Below, piece after piece: positions 1 to 7,092 of a DNA stretch of 23,835 nt. The translations under genes were made by a program, and so were the position numbers. The stretch's first letter is position 1, and every line of letters starts with the position of its first letter. Origin of the DNA: Flavobacteriales bacterium (lineage in GTDB: Bacteria > Bacteroidota > Bacteroidia > NS11-12g > UBA9320); the NCBI GenBank assembly GCA_020635455.1, contig JACJZT010000016.1, positions 1 to 23,835 on the forward strand, written 5' to 3'. Below the pieces are notes generated by a model. That model ran no database searches, had not been told where the DNA came from, and saw nothing but the letters and a program-made list of their open reading frames with translations.

Positions 1-145
1 TGTGGTCTGAGTTATCAGAAACCGAAATAATTTCATCAACTTTAATTCCAAGAAGGTTCAGGTTTTCAGCCAGCCAGGCCGAGTTGGTGTCGACTATCTG
101 TCCTATCAGGATTTCATCCCCTATTGTTATTATTGCTGCGTTCAT
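1..145 (-). CDS. cinA: CinA-family protein, N-terminus only (runs off the left edge)
   Basis: The reverse strand from the ATG at 145-143 reads MNAAIITIGDEILIGQIVDT, followed by NSAWLAENLNLLG. This is the start of the MoCF_biosynth (MoaB/Mog-like) domain of CinA, and the IGDEILIGQIVDTNSAW block is highly characteristic. CinA proteins of this family act in nicotinamide nucleotide recycling and are annotated as competence/damage-inducible. Only the first 48 residues are present; the C-terminal amidase domain lies outside the window. This is a chromosomal housekeeping gene and marks the host side of the integration junction. Confidence 0.93.
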   Translation of the reverse strand, partial: MNAAIITIGDEILIGQIVDTNSAWLAENLNLLGIKVDEIISVSDNSDH

Positions 146-160
146 TTTTTTTCTAAACCA

Positions 161-190
161 ACCTGACAGGTCTTATAAACCTGACAGGTT
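161..190. repeat. Paired ACCTGACAGGT repeats, possible terminator after the tRNA
   Basis: ACCTGACAGGT at 161-171 recurs as AACCTGACAGGTT at 178-190. Each copy is nearly self-complementary, and the two can also pair with each other. On the minus strand they lie just downstream of the tRNA 3' end, so they may end its transcript. Similar AACCTGTCAGG elements are common between Bacteroidota genes (from memory). The terminator role is an inference. Confidence 0.5.
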
Positions 191-192
191 TG

Positions 193-233
193 AGCGGGAA
201 ACGGGGATCGAACCCGCGACCCTCAGCTTGGGA
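193..233 (-). tRNA. tRNA-Gly(CCC), 3' half only, cut at the anticodon loop
   Basis: Reading the minus strand: anticodon loop TTCCCAA (anticodon CCC), stem GCTGA, variable loop GGGTC, T-arm GCGGG-TTCGATC-CCCGT, acceptor strand TTCCCGC and discriminator T73 at 193. U73 and the TTCCCGC acceptor fit bacterial tRNA-Gly. The 5' half (acceptor GCGGGAA, D-arm, 5' anticodon stem strand) is absent. Upstream sequence no longer pairs with the anticodon stem beyond one base pair. No CCA is encoded. The simplest reading is the 3' fragment displaced when a mobile element integrated at the anticodon loop. The complete tRNA should lie at the element's other end, outside this window. Confidence 0.85.
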
Positions 234-259
234 AGATTATTTTCGTAATCTCATCCCAA
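228..259. other. Putative attachment-site core (32-bp imperfect palindrome)
   Basis: Left arms TTGGGA (228-233) and AGATTA (234-239) are matched by TAATCT (246-251) and TCCCAA (254-259), around a TTTTCG centre (240-245) with CA inserted in the right side. The left outer arm is the tRNA anticodon loop itself; the rest is element DNA. Inverted arms around a short spacer, straddling a broken tRNA beside a tyrosine recombinase gene, match the expected core-binding sites and crossover region of an att site. The assignment is inferred from structure and position; no second copy is visible in the window. Confidence 0.6.
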
Positions 260-268
260 ATCACGCTG

Positions 269-286
269 TTTAATATTATTTAATAT
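269..286. repeat. TTTAATAT direct repeats, 10 bp apart
   Basis: TTTAATAT occurs at 269-276 and 279-286, a spacing of one helical turn, between the att core and the integrase gene. A pair of helically phased direct repeats here could be arm-type integrase or excisionase binding sites, but AT-richness makes chance copies possible. Confidence 0.35.
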
Positions 287-365
287 AACTTCTGTTAATC
301 AGTGCTTTAAAGAACTCGATTTTTCTTGCCATATTTTTTTATTTCATGATAATTCATACTTTTAT

Positions 366-388
366 ATTGCAAATTTCATTGCAAATAT
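366..388. promoter_or_regulatory. Tandem ATTGCAAAT sites upstream of the integrase
   Basis: ATTGCAAATTT (366-376) is repeated as ATTGCAAATAT (378-388), 12 bp apart and 19 bp before the integrase ATG. The position suits a repressor or integrase site controlling the integrase promoter. No convincing TAnnTTTG box was found here, so the regulatory role is tentative. Confidence 0.3.
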
Positions 389-406
389 TTTAATCTGTAT
401 CCAAAT

Positions 407-1654
407 ATGGCTATTTCAAAACCAACGGCAAACATCTACCTCGATACACGTAAAGAACTCAAAAATAACAAATATCCTGTTAAATTAAATGTTTATTATC
501 TCGGAAAAAACAGGTTGTTCGGATTACCGATAAAATTAACCAAAACAGAATGGGAGAAAATCAACAGTCCGAAACTTCGAGACAAGAACCTGAAAGACAT
601 TAAAACAAAGCTGGATTACTATGAAGGGGAAAAGTTTGAAGCCACATTGAAAGAAATTGAAGAACCCTTCACCTTCCAGAAATTCAAGACTGCTTTCGAA
701 AAGCAGGATAGTTCACAATTGGTAAGCCATGACGTTTATGCACTTTTCGACAGATTCATCGAAGAACAGGAACGAAAGGGTAAGGTAGGCAATGCGGGAA
801 TATATCGTAATGCACGTAATTCATTCCAGCGTTTAAGAAAGCGATTGTTTATAAATCAGGTAACCGTTGACTTCCTGAAAGACTATGAAAATCAAATGAA
901 AAAGTCTGGCAAGAAGATTAATTATATCGGGTTAAACCTGCGATGCATGCGTGCTATTTACAACATGGCAATTGCAGAAAAACTGGCAAAACAGGAAGAC
1001 TATCCATTCTCACAGAAAAGACGGGACAAAAAATTCGCTATTAAAACCGAGGAAACGAAAAAGAAAGCGTTGTCGGCAGACCAGTTAGCAAAACTTAAAC
1101 AATACGAACCACAAACACCAGCACAAAAAAAAGCATTTAGGTTTTGGTGGTTCGCATTACATGCTTACGGCATAAACATGACTGATATATGCCATTTGAA
1201 ATATAAAGACATTGTCGGTAATAAGATTATCATTGAACGCATTAAGACCGAAGATACGACCATCAGCAGCAAACCTGTGAGGATTCTAATCACACCCGAA
1301 ATTCAATCATGTATTGACGATTACGGCAATCAGGATAAATCTCCTGATGCCTATGTGTTCAACATCCTGAAACATGGATGGAGTGCAAAGCAAGAGCGTG
1401 ATATGGTAATGTCATTTACACGTAACATTAATAAACATATGAAGAAAATCTCAGAAGATTTGGGTCTCGAAAGACCGATATCAACCAACTGGGCACGGCA
1501 TAGTTTTTCAACATTTTTAAAAAGCGGTCTTATCCCAATCGAGGTTATTTCAGAGGCACTGGGTCATTCTTCCATCGAGACAACCAAGATATACTTGGAT
1601 TCATTTGAAGATGATGTACTTGAATTGATTGCCAAACGACTTTCAGAAATTTAA
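407..1654 (+). CDS. Tyrosine recombinase / integrase
   Basis: Catalyses site-specific integration and excision of the element. At 415 aa it has the usual size of Bacteroidota integrases, with an N-terminal arm-binding region (TANIYLDTRKE...YPVKLNVYYLGKNRLF), a SAM-like core-binding region around residues 105-200, and a C-terminal catalytic domain. Visible catalytic elements are a beta-hairpin lysine in ERIKTEDTT, ARHSFST with R364, LGH with H387, and the nucleophile Y396 in TTKIYLD. The usual first Arg is N257 in YGINMTDIC, and the HxxR histidine is N361. Substitutions at these places occur, from memory, in other Bacteroidota phage_int_SAM_5-type integrases, so I do not call the enzyme dead. 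It sits about 150 bp from the disrupted tRNA-Gly, its presumed target. Confidence 0.93.
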   Translation: MAISKPTANIYLDTRKELKNNKYPVKLNVYYLGKNRLFGLPIKLTKTEWEKINSPKLRDKNLKDIKTKLDYYEGEKFEATLKEIEEPFTFQKFKTAFEKQDSSQLVSHDVYALFDRFIEEQERKGKVGNAGIYRNARNSFQRLRKRLFINQVTVDFLKDYENQMKKSGKKINYIGLNLRCMRAIYNMAIAEKLAKQEDYPFSQKRRDKKFAIKTEETKKKALSADQLAKLKQYEPQTPAQKKAFRFWWFALHAYGINMTDICHLKYKDIVGNKIIIERIKTEDTTISSKPVRILITPEIQSCIDDYGNQDKSPDAYVFNILKHGWSAKQERDMVMSFTRNINKHMKKISEDLGLERPISTNWARHSFSTFLKSGLIPIEVISEALGHSSIETTKIYLDSFEDDVLELIAKRLSEI

Positions 1655-1664
1655 CCGTTATGCT

Positions 1665-2561
1665 ATGAAAAAGACAACACCAATATATGATGATAGCCTC
1701 GAAGTCCAGTTAACAGATATGCTGTGCAAATTGGATGAAAATCCGAAAGTAAACATCAACCAGATTGGTTCATCTGCATACAAGGGACATTTATTAGCAG
1801 ACGGTCAGGACGGGTTTCAAAAATTCATTCACATGAGCCTGTATCTCAAATTTATCGAATACTTTGACAATTATAAAGTCAGATGCATCAATGCTTATGC
1901 AGTTAAAACTAATTTCATCCCTCTTGTTAAAAGATTGCTATCACAATATAACGAAGCGATAGATAGCCTTTACTCATCAAATGTCCGTGAAGAATGGTCA
2001 AGGTATTTTGACGATACACAGGTTTCTGACACAGAAGATAACCTGAAGAAACAAGCATTCCAGTTCTTTTATAATGCTTCAGCAGTTCAAATATTCTATT
2101 CGGGTAAACTGGCAGATAAAATGAAGGAGTACATAGCTGAATTTGACACTGTTATTCCCAAACCTGAACCAGAATATTATTTTACGGTTCTTCCTGCTTT
2201 TACATCACAGAGTCATAATATCCTGAAGGACATGCATAAGAACCTTAAAGCAATGAAATATGTTGATTGCACCGATGAGGCTTTTAAAAATGTGTTTACC
2301 AATAAAGAACCAAAACCCATTCGGTGGCTTCAATCCCAAAGGTCATTAACATATTTGATAAAACAATTGACAGGTCAATTCTTGGTTGAGAAAATCAAAC
2401 CTTCTAATTATTACATCGCTGAAAGATATTTTCACATATTCAAGAACGGCAAATTCCTTCATCCAAAAAAGTTACGGCACGACAAAGACCCAAATCCCGA
2501 AGTTATTGAGTTTATAGATGGGGTTATTGACAATGCCATAAAGATATATAGTAGGAAATAG
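1665..2561 (+). CDS. Protein of unknown function in the mobility module (298 aa)
   Basis: I do not recognise this protein. The ATG at 1665, 10 bp after the integrase stop, is preferred to a TTG at 1629 that would overlap the integrase by 26 bp. The product is soluble-looking, with no signal peptide or membrane segment, and mostly helical in composition. The C-terminal third has IRWLQSQRSLTYLIKQL followed by a basic stretch HPKKLRHDKDP. This resembles a wHTH-like or replication/regulatory tail seen in Bacteroidota element proteins, perhaps of RteC type, but that resemblance is weak. Tight coupling to the integrase suggests a role in excision, transfer or their control. A strong hairpin covers its stop codon. 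Confidence 0.75.
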   Translation: MKKTTPIYDDSLEVQLTDMLCKLDENPKVNINQIGSSAYKGHLLADGQDGFQKFIHMSLYLKFIEYFDNYKVRCINAYAVKTNFIPLVKRLLSQYNEAIDSLYSSNVREEWSRYFDDTQVSDTEDNLKKQAFQFFYNASAVQIFYSGKLADKMKEYIAEFDTVIPKPEPEYYFTVLPAFTSQSHNILKDMHKNLKAMKYVDCTDEAFKNVFTNKEPKPIRWLQSQRSLTYLIKQLTGQFLVEKIKPSNYYIAERYFHIFKNGKFLHPKKLRHDKDPNPEVIEFIDGVIDNAIKIYSRK

Positions 2562-2571
2562 CATTTCCTAC
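2551..2571 (+). terminator. Perfect 9-bp hairpin over a stop codon
   Basis: GTAGGAAAT (2551-2559) pairs perfectly with ATTTCCTAC (2563-2571) around an AGC loop that contains most of the TAG stop. There is no T-run after it, so it is not a canonical intrinsic terminator. It may end transcription weakly, protect the 3' end, or belong to the hairpin cluster that follows. Confidence 0.45.
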
Positions 2572-2607
2572 ATTCCTCCAGCCGACAGCATTTTTACTCT
2601 TCTTTCA

Positions 2608-2631
2608 CTCTGGCAGACCTAACTGTCAGAG
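2608..2631. other. 9-bp hairpin in the intergenic region
   Basis: CTCTGGCAG (2608-2616) and CTGTCAGAG (2623-2631) form a 9-bp stem with one G-T wobble and an ACCTAA loop. Together with the hairpins at 2551-2571 and 2668-2689 it gives three stems within 140 bp of non-coding DNA upstream of an excisionase-like gene and a Rep-like gene. A structured leader, a nick/transfer origin or accessory att structure are all possible. Confidence 0.5.
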
Positions 2632-2667
2632 CATCTCTTGATTTCAGCGAATTAAGTGCCTGAACCG

Positions 2668-2689
2668 ACCGACAGGTCGAGATGTCGGT
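2668..2689. other. 7-bp hairpin upstream of the HTH gene
   Basis: ACCGACA (2668-2674) pairs perfectly with TGTCGGT (2683-2689) around GGTCGAGA. An overlapping CGACC/GGTCG pairing is also available, so two conformations compete. It lies 53 bp before the HTH gene start and could be an operator, an origin hairpin or a leader structure. Confidence 0.45.
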
Positions 2690-2741
2690 GATTTTCACCT
2701 CACATTTTTCTGGAATTTTACATCGTAAATCTTTGATTGCC

Positions 2742-3095
2742 ATGAATAAACACGATGTAATAACATATGATAACCTGCCTGAAGCAGTAAAGCATCTTTT
2801 GCATGAGGTAGCCGACATAAAGAACTACCTGTTAAACCAAGCAGCAACTCCTGCTGAGACAAAGCAACTCCCACCACAAGGGGACTTTTTAACAGTGAGT
2901 GATGTCAGCCAGATGCTGAATATTTCGAAGGGTGCTGTCTACAATATGACCAGTACCCGCCAGATTCCATTCTTTAAAAAATGCGGAAGGGTTTACTTCG
3001 ATAGAAGTGAGATTAATGAATGGATACGTCAGGACAGATGCAGAACTTTAAAACAACTTCAAGCAGATGCTGACATGGAGACCCGAAAGAAATAA
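2742..3095 (+). CDS. Excisionase-like helix-turn-helix protein (HTH_17 type)
   Basis: A small DNA-binding protein of about 117 aa. The C-terminal half carries LTVSDVSQMLNISKGAVYNM followed by IPFFKKCGRVYFDRSEINEWI, the winged MerR/Xis-like HTH_17 pattern: helix-turn-helix, a basic strand, then 'R..I..WI'. The ATG at 2742 (MNKHDVITYDN) is chosen over one at 2682 because the latter lies inside the 7-bp hairpin and gives an atypical leader. Such proteins in Bacteroidota elements act as recombination directionality factors or as regulators of excision and mobilisation genes. Position between the integrase module and a Rep-like gene supports that role. Confidence 0.82.
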   Translation: MNKHDVITYDNLPEAVKHLLHEVADIKNYLLNQAATPAETKQLPPQGDFLTVSDVSQMLNISKGAVYNMTSTRQIPFFKKCGRVYFDRSEINEWIRQDRCRTLKQLQADADMETRKK

Positions 3096-3105
3096 CCTCT
3101 CAGAG

Positions 3106-3124
3106 AACTGTTTTGCAGTTTTTT
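3106..3124 (+). terminator. Weak intrinsic-terminator-like hairpin
   Basis: AACTG (3106-3110) and CAGTT (3116-3120) form a 5-bp stem that runs into TTTT (3121-3124), 11 bp after the HTH gene stop. The stem is short, so at best it attenuates transcription into the Rep-like gene. Confidence 0.3.
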
Positions 3125-3152
3125 GGGTGAAGCACATATTCAGATGAAGTGA

Positions 3153-4187
3153 ATGGTAACCTTAGACAGAATTAAAATATTAACCGATAAAAAGCACATT
3201 AAAAGCATGGACTCAGATGTGACTACCAAAATATTGAGAAGTAATATTGGTACAGCAATAAGGTATTCACAAAAGATGCCTTTCAATATTTACATGAATT
3301 ACAGTTTGCAGGATAACCGATGTGTTATCGAATTATCTTCCAAAGTATTACTTGACCGTTACCCAGAACTTATAAACATCAACAATATCCAGCAGTGTTT
3401 TGAAAACATAAACAGAATAGGGTTTTGCGAAATGGAAGTTGATGGTATCATTCATAACAGTGAATTACTTACATGTGATGTCACCAGTGATATTAGCGGT
3501 ATTGTTCAACCTGACCGACTGGCAATGAAGTCATGTTTAGTTAACCACAATAAATTCAGAGTACAGAAATACGGCAATAGCGGATACACCATCAACAAAA
3601 TGGTTAAGACCCGCAACCGACAAATTCGCATTACTATTTATGATAAGGGGAAGGAATTACGTAAAAAGAACAATACTGAATATCTCGGTATGTTGACTGA
3701 TGCCGATTCGATGCTGACATACTTCGATGGCAAATTCCGAGTGGAAGCCAATATTAACACCAAAGAACAAATCAGGCAACTTTTTCAAACAAAAAGCACC
3801 GATTTGTTGGATGTACTGAAATCCGAGGCGAATCCACTGTTAACAATTTTTGATGAGGTCTTTGCATTTCCTGAAGAACCTGAACACCAGAATCAGGTGA
3901 TGCCCTCACCATTGTCATTTCCGAAGTTGAGGATGGTTAAAAATGCATTATTACTGGCTGCCTGTGAGTATGACATGGAAAAAGTAGACCTCGTTTTGAA
4001 TAATACACTTTCACCGCATACTGATAAAAGCAAGTATCGAACCGAATTAAACAAACTATTGAATTCCTATCCCCTTCCAAATAAAAACATCGCATTGATG
4101 AAGAAAATCAGAGAAGGAATAGCCAAAAGTGCAACAACAGAAATAACAACCAGACAGGATATTAATAGCAGAAGCAGAGAGAAATAA
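3153..4187 (+). CDS. Putative replication initiator (Rep / phage gene II-like)
   Basis: 344 aa. The central part has CDVTSDISGIVQPDR, then RQIRITIYDKGKELRKKN with Y163-D164-K165, then FRVEANINTKEQIRQLF. The order 'acidic strand ... r(I/V)YDKgkE ... FRvE.n....ql' resembles rolling-circle replication initiators of the phage gene II / Rep_trans type found on Bacteroidota integrative elements. Such proteins nick the excised circle at an origin to start replication or mobilisation. I did not identify the nicking tyrosine with confidence. The hairpin cluster at 2551-2689 and the hairpin-bearing spacer at 4812-5035 are candidate origins. The call rests on motif order only. Confidence 0.55.
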   Translation: MVTLDRIKILTDKKHIKSMDSDVTTKILRSNIGTAIRYSQKMPFNIYMNYSLQDNRCVIELSSKVLLDRYPELININNIQQCFENINRIGFCEMEVDGIIHNSELLTCDVTSDISGIVQPDRLAMKSCLVNHNKFRVQKYGNSGYTINKMVKTRNRQIRITIYDKGKELRKKNNTEYLGMLTDADSMLTYFDGKFRVEANINTKEQIRQLFQTKSTDLLDVLKSEANPLLTIFDEVFAFPEEPEHQNQVMPSPLSFPKLRMVKNALLLAACEYDMEKVDLVLNNTLSPHTDKSKYRTELNKLLNSYPLPNKNIALMKKIREGIAKSATTEITTRQDINSRSREK

Positions 4188-4217
4188 ATAATAATAAAAA
4201 TTAAATAAATTAAAATT

Positions 4218-4811
4218 ATGGCAAACATTTATGACAGTGAAATCAGATGTGCAGATAAAAAGGCACTTAACAAGTTAACTAAACTTATTTTGAAACACAC
4301 ACCCTCAAGAATTCTTGGTAAAACAAAAGATATTGTTTTGTTTGAGACCCGATGGAGTGATTTGGATTATGCTATGGAAGTCTTTTCACGGGATTTTCCT
4401 GAAGTTACTTTTTCGTGTTCATTTATTCATATGACCGCTTGTTATGCTTTCTATTACACCTATAAAGATTATCGAAATGGAATTGTTAATTATAAGGGTC
4501 TTAAACCATCATTTTTTTATAACAGTGCAGATTTGCAAAAGATAAACTTAGATGATTACAAAGATTTCGTATCAAAGTATATAACTTACTTCAGCACCAT
4601 GTATGAAGAAAAGAAATTAGAGGATGGAACATATTATCTCGAATTTATTCCAGACAGATATAGAAATAATAATGAGAACTTTTTCCCACAAGCGGTAGCT
4701 GAGTATGATGAATGTATTTTAACGGCAACACTTAACGGTTATTCCCATATAAGGCTTGAATTGACGTTGAAAAATAGCGATGAAAGCCACATGTCAGGAA
4801 AACCAGAATAA
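4218..4811 (+). CDS. Unknown protein, possibly a YubB/DUF1281-like ferredoxin-fold protein
   Basis: 197 aa, soluble, no signal peptide. The stretch ETRWSDLDYAMEVFSRDFPE, followed by VTFSCSFI, resembles the '(T/N)(K/R)W......A..LS..FP...F' pattern of small ferredoxin-fold proteins on plasmids and integrative elements (DUF1281/YubB-like), whose function is not known. The C-terminal half is rich in Tyr, Asn and acidic residues with no motif I recognise. It follows the Rep-like gene by 30 bp and is probably co-transcribed. Function unknown. Confidence 0.7.
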   Translation: MANIYDSEIRCADKKALNKLTKLILKHTPSRILGKTKDIVLFETRWSDLDYAMEVFSRDFPEVTFSCSFIHMTACYAFYYTYKDYRNGIVNYKGLKPSFFYNSADLQKINLDDYKDFVSKYITYFSTMYEEKKLEDGTYYLEFIPDRYRNNNENFFPQAVAEYDECILTATLNGYSHIRLELTLKNSDESHMSGKPE

Positions 4812-5035
4812 AATTGAATATTTTTCATCAATTTTTTATCGAAATATTGCAGAGAATCATTACAAGTTGTTTGTAATTCAAAAGCCTTATTTTCAATAAC
4901 AATTAGTATTTTTGATGTTCATTCTTTGAATATCAACGAAAACAGTTCGGTTTAATACCATCCAGAAAATACAAGGATGGGTGATTAACTGCACAATAGT
5001 GAGATAATTTTAATTTGAATCTGTAAAAATACCGT
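4812..5035. other. Non-coding spacer before hsdM with two hairpins
   Basis: 224 bp, very AT-rich, no gene seen. ATTACAA (4859-4865) pairs with TTGTAAT (4871-4877) around GTTGT. CCATCC (4958-4963) pairs with GGATGG (4975-4980) across an 11-nt loop. TTAATTTG at about 5010-5017 is one mismatch from a TAnnTTTG box and could drive hsdM from about 20 bp before its ATG. The spacer separates the mobility module from the defence operon and probably holds the hsd promoter. Confidence 0.45.
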
Positions 5036-6604
5036 ATGTCTGAAGAACAAAAACGTCAATTAAACCAGCAACTCTGGAATATTGCCAACACCCTGCGTGG
5101 TAAAATGGATGCCGATGAATTCCGTGATTACATTCTCGGCTTCATTTTTTACAAATATTTGTCGGAAAAGATGGAATTGTATGCCAATGACATACTGAAG
5201 GAAGATAAGATAAACTATCTGGAAATATCAGAAGATACACCCAAAGGACAGGAATATCTTGAAGCCATAAAAGAAGAATCATTGGAAAAACTGGGATACT
5301 TCCTGAAACCGTCAGAACTGTTCGGACAGGTTGCGTTACGTGGAAACGGAAATGGAAAACATGGAAACTCCTTCATCATTGAAGACATCCAGAAAATCCT
5401 TATCAACATACAGAACAGTACGATGGGTACTGCCAGTGAAGAAGATTTCGACCACCTGTTCGAGGATATGGATTTAAACAGTACGAAACTGGGCAGGACT
5501 GCCGAACAGCGAAATGAAGTAATAGCAAAAGTTCTGTCGCATCTTGACAAAATAGATTTCCAACTGGAACAATCAAAGATTGATGTACTGGGTGATGCGT
5601 ATGAGTATTTAATCGGGCAGTTTGCCAGTGGTGCGGGTAAAAAAGCAGGTGAATTTTACACTCCGCAACAAGCATCAAAAATACTTGCACGGATTGTTAC
5701 ACTGGGGAAAACAAGGATAAAATCTGCGTATGACCCAACATGCGGTTCAGGTTCACTTATTCTTCGGTTGGGCAGGATTTGCGATGTGCTGAAGTTTTAT
5801 GGTCAGGAACGGAACCGAACAACATACAACCTGTGCCGAATGAATATGATTTTACATGGCGTTCATCATACCAGATTCGATATTAAACTGGAAGATACGC
5901 TGGAACACCCGCAGCACGATAAACTTGATGCCGAGGCAGTTGTAGCAAATCCGCCATTTTCGGCAAAATGGAGTGCCAGTCCCTTGTTTATGACCGATGA
6001 CAGGTTCAGCGAATACGGGAAACTTGCACCATCATCCAAGGCAGACTTTGCCTTCATTCAGCACATGATATACCATCTGGCAGAAAATGGTGTTATGGCT
6101 GTCGTAATGCCACATGGTGTTTTGTTTCGTGGTGCTGCTGAGGGTCACATCAGAAAATACCTGATTGAAGAGAAAAACTATCTGGATGCTGTTATCGGAC
6201 TACCTGCGAACATCTTCTTTGGAACATCCATACCAACATGCATTCTGGTGTTTAAGAAGTGTAAGGAACATCCAGATGATATTTTATTTATTGATGCCAG
6301 CCAACATTTTGAAAAGGTAAAAACGCAAAATTACCTGCGGGATGAGGATGTGGACAGAATAGTTGACACATATGCTAAACGCATAAAGATTGATAAATAT
6401 AGTTATGTCGCCAGTCTGGATGAGGTAAGGGAAAACGATTACAACCTGAACATTCCGAGGTATGTTGACACCTTTGAAGAGGAAGAGCCTGTGGATATTG
6501 CTGCTGTTGCCACTGGACTTAAAGAACTGGAAACGGAAATGCAATCCAACGATGAAATCATTTCTGTGTATTGCAGTGAATTAAACATCCCAACCCCTTT
6601 TTAA
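5036..6604 (+). CDS. hsdM: Type I restriction-modification DNA methyltransferase subunit
   Basis: 522 aa, full length for the family. HsdM forms the M2S methylase and, with HsdR, the R2M2S nuclease; it makes N6-methyladenine at the site read by HsdS, protecting host DNA. The N-terminal HsdM_N domain is seen in LNQQLWNIANTLRGKMDADE followed by YILGFIFYKYLSEK. SAM-binding motif I is DPTCGSGS (D233-S240) and catalytic motif IV is NPPF (N305-F308), both intact. GEFYTPQQAS just before motif I is also typical. It heads the operon hsdM-phosphatase-hsdS-abi-hsdR; its stop is 2 bp before the next ATG. Confidence 0.97.
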   Translation: MSEEQKRQLNQQLWNIANTLRGKMDADEFRDYILGFIFYKYLSEKMELYANDILKEDKINYLEISEDTPKGQEYLEAIKEESLEKLGYFLKPSELFGQVALRGNGNGKHGNSFIIEDIQKILINIQNSTMGTASEEDFDHLFEDMDLNSTKLGRTAEQRNEVIAKVLSHLDKIDFQLEQSKIDVLGDAYEYLIGQFASGAGKKAGEFYTPQQASKILARIVTLGKTRIKSAYDPTCGSGSLILRLGRICDVLKFYGQERNRTTYNLCRMNMILHGVHHTRFDIKLEDTLEHPQHDKLDAEAVVANPPFSAKWSASPLFMTDDRFSEYGKLAPSSKADFAFIQHMIYHLAENGVMAVVMPHGVLFRGAAEGHIRKYLIEEKNYLDAVIGLPANIFFGTSIPTCILVFKKCKEHPDDILFIDASQHFEKVKTQNYLRDEDVDRIVDTYAKRIKIDKYSYVASLDEVRENDYNLNIPRYVDTFEEEEPVDIAAVATGLKELETEMQSNDEIISVYCSELNIPTPF

Positions 6605-6606
6605 CC

Positions 6607-7092
6607 ATGATAAGAATTGGTGACTTGAAACTATACGTTGGCTCAAAAGAGGAACAAAGATTTGCCAGTCAAAAAGGCATGAAAATTGTCTGTGCCCTGA
6701 ATAGAGCAAGTGGATATGTGACTCATCAGTCTGTTGTTGGTTGGTCTGGCAGAGGATGTAACTCAGACAATCCCTATTATTTGTTCAAACGTGAACCTGA
6801 TGCTATCTATCTGAATATGATTGATGGGGATGACCCAAAATATGTAAATGATGAAATGATTAATCCTGCTCTTGACTTTATTCACAAGCACTTGCAGAGT
6901 GGGAACGAGGTCTTTATTTATTGTAGTTTGGGTGAATCACGAAGTCCGTCAATAGCCTTGATGTACATGTTAGAACATGGATTAATTGAAAGGAATAGCA
7001 ACACGATTAATCTGTTTCGGACGAAATATTATCCAAATTTCGCACCAAAAAATGGCAACCTTTTATATATCAAGAAGAGATGGGGAATATAA
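6607..7092 (+). CDS. Dual-specificity/tyrosine-phosphatase-like protein inside the hsd operon
   Basis: 161 aa. EVFIYCSLGESRSPSIAL contains a complete CX5R phosphatase signature, C106-SLGES-R112-S, with the usual preceding His replaced by Tyr. LNMIDGDDPKY upstream fits the region of the general-acid Asp in DSP-type enzymes, and the DFIHKHLQSG helix before the P-loop is typical of DSPc folds. The conserved residues suggest an active phosphatase acting on phospho-Ser/Thr/Tyr or another phosphomonoester. The gene begins 2 bp after hsdM and overlaps hsdS by 13 bp, so it is translationally embedded in the RM operon. A regulatory, toxin-like or defence role is inference. The substrate is unknown. 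Confidence 0.8.
   Translation: MIRIGDLKLYVGSKEEQRFASQKGMKIVCALNRASGYVTHQSVVGWSGRGCNSDNPYYLFKREPDAIYLNMIDGDDPKYVNDEMINPALDFIHKHLQSGNEVFIYCSLGESRSPSIALMYMLEHGLIERNSNTINLFRTKYYPNFAPKNGNLLYIKKRWGI

Noticed and set aside
234..406. A 5' half of the tRNA-Gly further along, which would make this an intron-containing or permuted tRNA
   Set aside because: No GCGGGAA acceptor or D-arm was found before the integrase; disruption by integration explains the break.
5215..5690. Overlapping antisense open frames within hsdM
   Set aside because: They lie opposite a fully conserved methyltransferase and show biased low-complexity composition.
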